Part shown: in pieces, positions 62,558 to 64,000 of the stretch
Layout of the letters: the number at the start of each line of letters is the position of its first letter
Position numbering within the stretch: the first letter of the stretch is position 1
Source of the DNA: Alistipes provencensis
Lineage (GTDB): Bacteria > Bacteroidota > Bacteroidia > Bacteroidales > Rikenellaceae
Length of the DNA: 64,000 bases
NCBI RefSeq assembly: GCF_900083545.1
Contig: NZ_LT559262.1
Coordinates: 2,900,222 to 2,964,221 of the forward strand
Direction: 5' to 3'
The notes under the pieces: model-generated
The model's database searches: none
The model's input: only the letters and a program-made list of their open reading frames with translations
What the model was told of the DNA's origin: nothing
Program-made: the position numbers and the translations under genes

Positions 62558-63688
62558 TCAGTGCCCCAGCCAGCGGTCATAGTCGTCCAAACGCTGGATA
62601 AGTTGGGCTTTGCTCTTTTTGGGATTTTCTTCCTGCCGCCACTTGTCGATGATCTCATGCGCTTGGGTGTGGTACAGGCAACTGTTCGTGCATCCGTAAA
62701 GCGTGGTGAGAAGCAAGGCGCGGGATTGTTCCGCCTTGATGAGCGGGAGCATCGACTGAAGGGTCCCGATCAGTTTTTCGGTTTCCTCACGATTGCCCAA
62801 TATCGTATGAGCCGGGAGCAGCAATGCGTAGAGTTTACTGCGCATGATGTCGGAATCCATGCGCAGACTGCCGTATTGTTTCACTGTTTCGGCGGCCAGT
62901 TTGCGGTCGGCTTCGGTTGCTCCGCCTTCCTGATGGTAGAAACGCCCTAATGCCTCGTGTAGTTTTAAAAGCAGACGATCGTTTTCCAGCCGGGTGTAGA
63001 CGTGTTTGCCGTCGTCGTTCAGGGCGATGACCTCATATTGGCCGGGTTGTACACGCAGTAACGGAATCCACATGTAGTTCTCCACGCAGACCATGATATC
63101 CCGCTTTCCGGCGCCGGGTTGGATAATAACGCTGGCTTCGGCTCCTTTGAACTGTCCTTCGGTGATGCGTATTCGGTCACCTTTGATAAGTCGCTCCGGT
63201 TTCGGCGTATAGACGGGGACCACATTGGAGTATGAATCGGCTATCCATTGCAGGTTCCTCATCGCGTCCTCGGAGAGATAGGGATGATATTCGTGTTTTC
63301 CGTCTTTAATGCGGGGCAGGAAATTGTATTGGGGCAGCCATTGTTTCATCCGGTAAATCTCGTATTCCGAGGCGTGGACGAATACATAGTTATACAGCAA
63401 CGGGCGACGGGTTTCGACAAACCCGCCGTCTTGCTTTTTCACCTCCACATACGAAGGTGCGAAATACTCGAATAATGGCTCTCCGTTTCTGCGGCGGCGT
63501 TTGAGTTCCTCTTGCAACCCTTTTGCCGGACCTTTGTGGCAGGAGGGAAGCACCATCACATACCACCTGACGACATGAATATCCCTCATGCGATCCGAAG
63601 ATGTCGGAACAGCAGAAACGAATTTGGACCTTTCGAAGGAGCGAGAATCGATTTTCACCGATTGTATCGGTGATTCACCCTTTCTCAT
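62558..63688 (-). CDS. upxY: UpxY/NusG-family transcription antiterminator with C-terminal extension
   Basis: The 376-residue protein carries a NusG N-terminal domain at about 40-150 (HVVRWYVMVLPSCHKGPAKG; LFEYFAPSYVEVKKQDGG; LLYNYVFVHASEYEIYRMKQ) and a KOW region at about 165-215 (LIKGDRIRITEGQFKGAEASVI). A helical extension follows (about 235-376). RfaH-like proteins of this type keep RNA polymerase running through long capsule operons and usually act on their own 5' leader. ATG 63688 overlaps the stop of an upstream 77-codon leader frame as ATGA. Plus-strand readings here are shadows. Confidence 0.93.
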   Translation of the reverse strand: MRKGESPIQSVKIDSRSFERSKFVSAVPTSSDRMRDIHVVRWYVMVLPSCHKGPAKGLQEELKRRRRNGEPLFEYFAPSYVEVKKQDGGFVETRRPLLYNYVFVHASEYEIYRMKQWLPQYNFLPRIKDGKHEYHPYLSEDAMRNLQWIADSYSNVVPVYTPKPERLIKGDRIRITEGQFKGAEASVIIQPGAGKRDIMVCVENYMWIPLLRVQPGQYEVIALNDDGKHVYTRLENDRLLLKLHEALGRFYHQEGGATEADRKLAAETVKQYGSLRMDSDIMRSKLYALLLPAHTILGNREETEKLIGTLQSMLPLIKAEQSRALLLTTLYGCTNSCLYHTQAHEIIDKWRQEENPKKSKAQLIQRLDDYDRWLGH

Positions 63689-63918
63689 AGACAATTCAAA
63701 GCCATACCGGTGCTGTTGTTGAATGCACTGATATACAATAGATTAGACGCCGCACTAAAGAGAATTCTGAAAATTTCACTATCCTCTTCTTTTTCTAAAA
63801 TAAACAAGGTCAAATTCGTGTTCCCATCATTTGACCCTGTCTCGCAACTTAAAAAATACCTCTTTGTTTTTAAGGAGGAAAACGCAACTTCATATATGGT
63901 TTCTTTGTAAGAGACCAT
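63685..63918 (-). CDS. Leader ORF upstream of upxY (77 codons; coding status uncertain)
   Basis: The frame starts MVSYKETIYEVAFSSLKTKR six to eight bases after the predicted transcription start and ends GMALNCL with TGA overlapping the upxY ATG. It includes FLSCETGSNDGNTNLTLFIL and EIFRILFSAASNLLYISA, a protein-like stretch. Its ATG lies inside a stem-loop (63894-63920). It may be a translated leader that couples to upxY or opens the hairpin; alternatively it is just leader RNA. Confidence 0.35.
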   Translation of the reverse strand: MVSYKETIYEVAFSSLKTKRYFLSCETGSNDGNTNLTLFILEKEEDSEIFRILFSAASNLLYISAFNNSTGMALNCL

Positions 63919-63920
63919 AT
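63894..63920 (-). promoter_or_regulatory. Stem-loop at the 5' end of the capsule transcript
   Basis: Arms 63894-63905 and 63909-63920 pair over 12 positions (11 Watson-Crick and one G-U) with a 3-base loop. It would form within a few bases of the transcript start and covers the leader-ORF ATG. NusG-like factors can recognise such leader hairpins, so it is a candidate UpxY or polymerase-loading signal. Confidence 0.55.
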
Positions 63921-63929
63921 GTGACTGTA

Positions 63930-63961
63930 CAAAAGTATGTATTATTGTTTAAAGGGCCAAA
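63930..63961 (-). promoter_or_regulatory. Promoter of the capsule operon
   Basis: On the minus strand TACTTTTG (63937-63930) is preceded, after 20 bases, by TTTG (63961-63958), matching the Bacteroidetes pattern TTTG-N19/20-TAnnTTTG. Transcription would start near 63924. No long inverted repeats were seen inside the window, so inversion cannot be shown; the upstream side is cut by the window edge. Confidence 0.7.
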
Positions 63962-63991
63962 CAAAACAGGGTAATTTTTACTATGAAAAAT

Positions 63992-64000
63992 CCCCCCCCC
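63992..64000. repeat. Run of at least nine C at the window edge
   Basis: Nine C follow AAAAAT up to the last base and may continue. The run lies 30 bases upstream of the -33 box of the capsule promoter. It may belong to a regulatory site or to an upstream gene that is not in the window. Confidence 0.85.

Noticed and set aside
63894..63961. Invertible promoter of the capsule operon
   Set aside because: Only a short stem-loop repeat lies downstream of the promoter; no matching repeat upstream within the window. Cannot be excluded because the window ends, but there is no support.

Overview
The window looks like a chromosomal segment from a gut Bacteroidales bacterium, most likely a GC-rich member such as Alistipes (Rikenellaceae). 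This is inferred from SusC/SusD genes with a FecR anti-sigma factor, a kdp operon with a split KdpD, a UpxY-type antiterminator heading a capsule operon, and promoters of the Bacteroidetes type (TTTG, about 20 bases, TAnnTTTG). Nearly every gene is on the minus strand, so operons read from high to low coordinates. No tRNA, rRNA, CRISPR array or intact insertion sequence was seen.

Regions: (1) 1-4529, a tripartite RND efflux system (periplasmic adaptor, pump, and the first 54 codons of an outer-membrane factor). (2) 4774-5850, a lone plus-strand metallo-beta-lactamase-fold hydrolase ending at a perfect palindromic terminator. (3) 5889-15629, a potassium island: two small membrane ORFs, kdpF, kdpA, kdpB, kdpC, an outer-membrane protein, a kinase-less KdpD and a separate histidine kinase, preceded by an NtrC-type response regulator with its own promoter and terminator. 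(4) 15768-33457, a polysaccharide utilisation locus: FecR, SusC, SusD, two SusE/FISUMP-like lipoproteins, two DUF4832-type proteins, a collapsed GH95 relic, an ECF sigma factor, GH3 and GH97. A truncated second ECF sigma gene lies divergent to FecR. (5) 33831-34281, a gene-poor stretch holding a promoter and terminator that could frame a small RNA of about 155 nt. (6) 34282-64000, a capsule/exopolysaccharide operon read from a promoter near 63930: upxY, an unknown small gene, a WecA-like initiating transferase, Wza, Wzc, a CpsB-type phosphatase, then about sixteen AT-rich genes (glycosyltransferases, two pyruvyltransferases, flippase, polymerase, acetyltransferases), ending in WecG-type transferase, gmd and fcl.

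How the genes work together: in the capsule region UpxY should keep RNA polymerase processive over a roughly 29 kb operon. The WecA-like enzyme starts the repeat unit on undecaprenyl phosphate; glycosyltransferases, acetyl- and pyruvyl-transferases complete it; Wzx flips it, the EpsG-type protein polymerises it, and Wza/Wzc with the phosphatase export it. Gmd and Fcl make GDP-L-fucose, so fucose is the one sugar predictable from the genes. GC content is clearly lower between about 36.3 and 56.9 kb than in the flanking conserved genes, as expected for an exchangeable capsule core.

The most unusual signal is a set of four runs of nine G/C in the capsule region (41157-41165, 43192-43200, 57637-57645, 63992-64000). 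Three lie inside genes (an acyltransferase, a hexapeptide acetyltransferase and the tyrosine-rich tail of Wzc), and losing one base would stop both acetyltransferase genes at once or within a few codons. This suggests slipped-strand phase variation of capsule decoration, in a phylum better known for invertible promoters. Other points of interest are a stem-loop and overlapping leader ORF upstream of upxY, the sigma-54-type regulator on a split Kdp sensor, and two gene relics in the utilisation locus.
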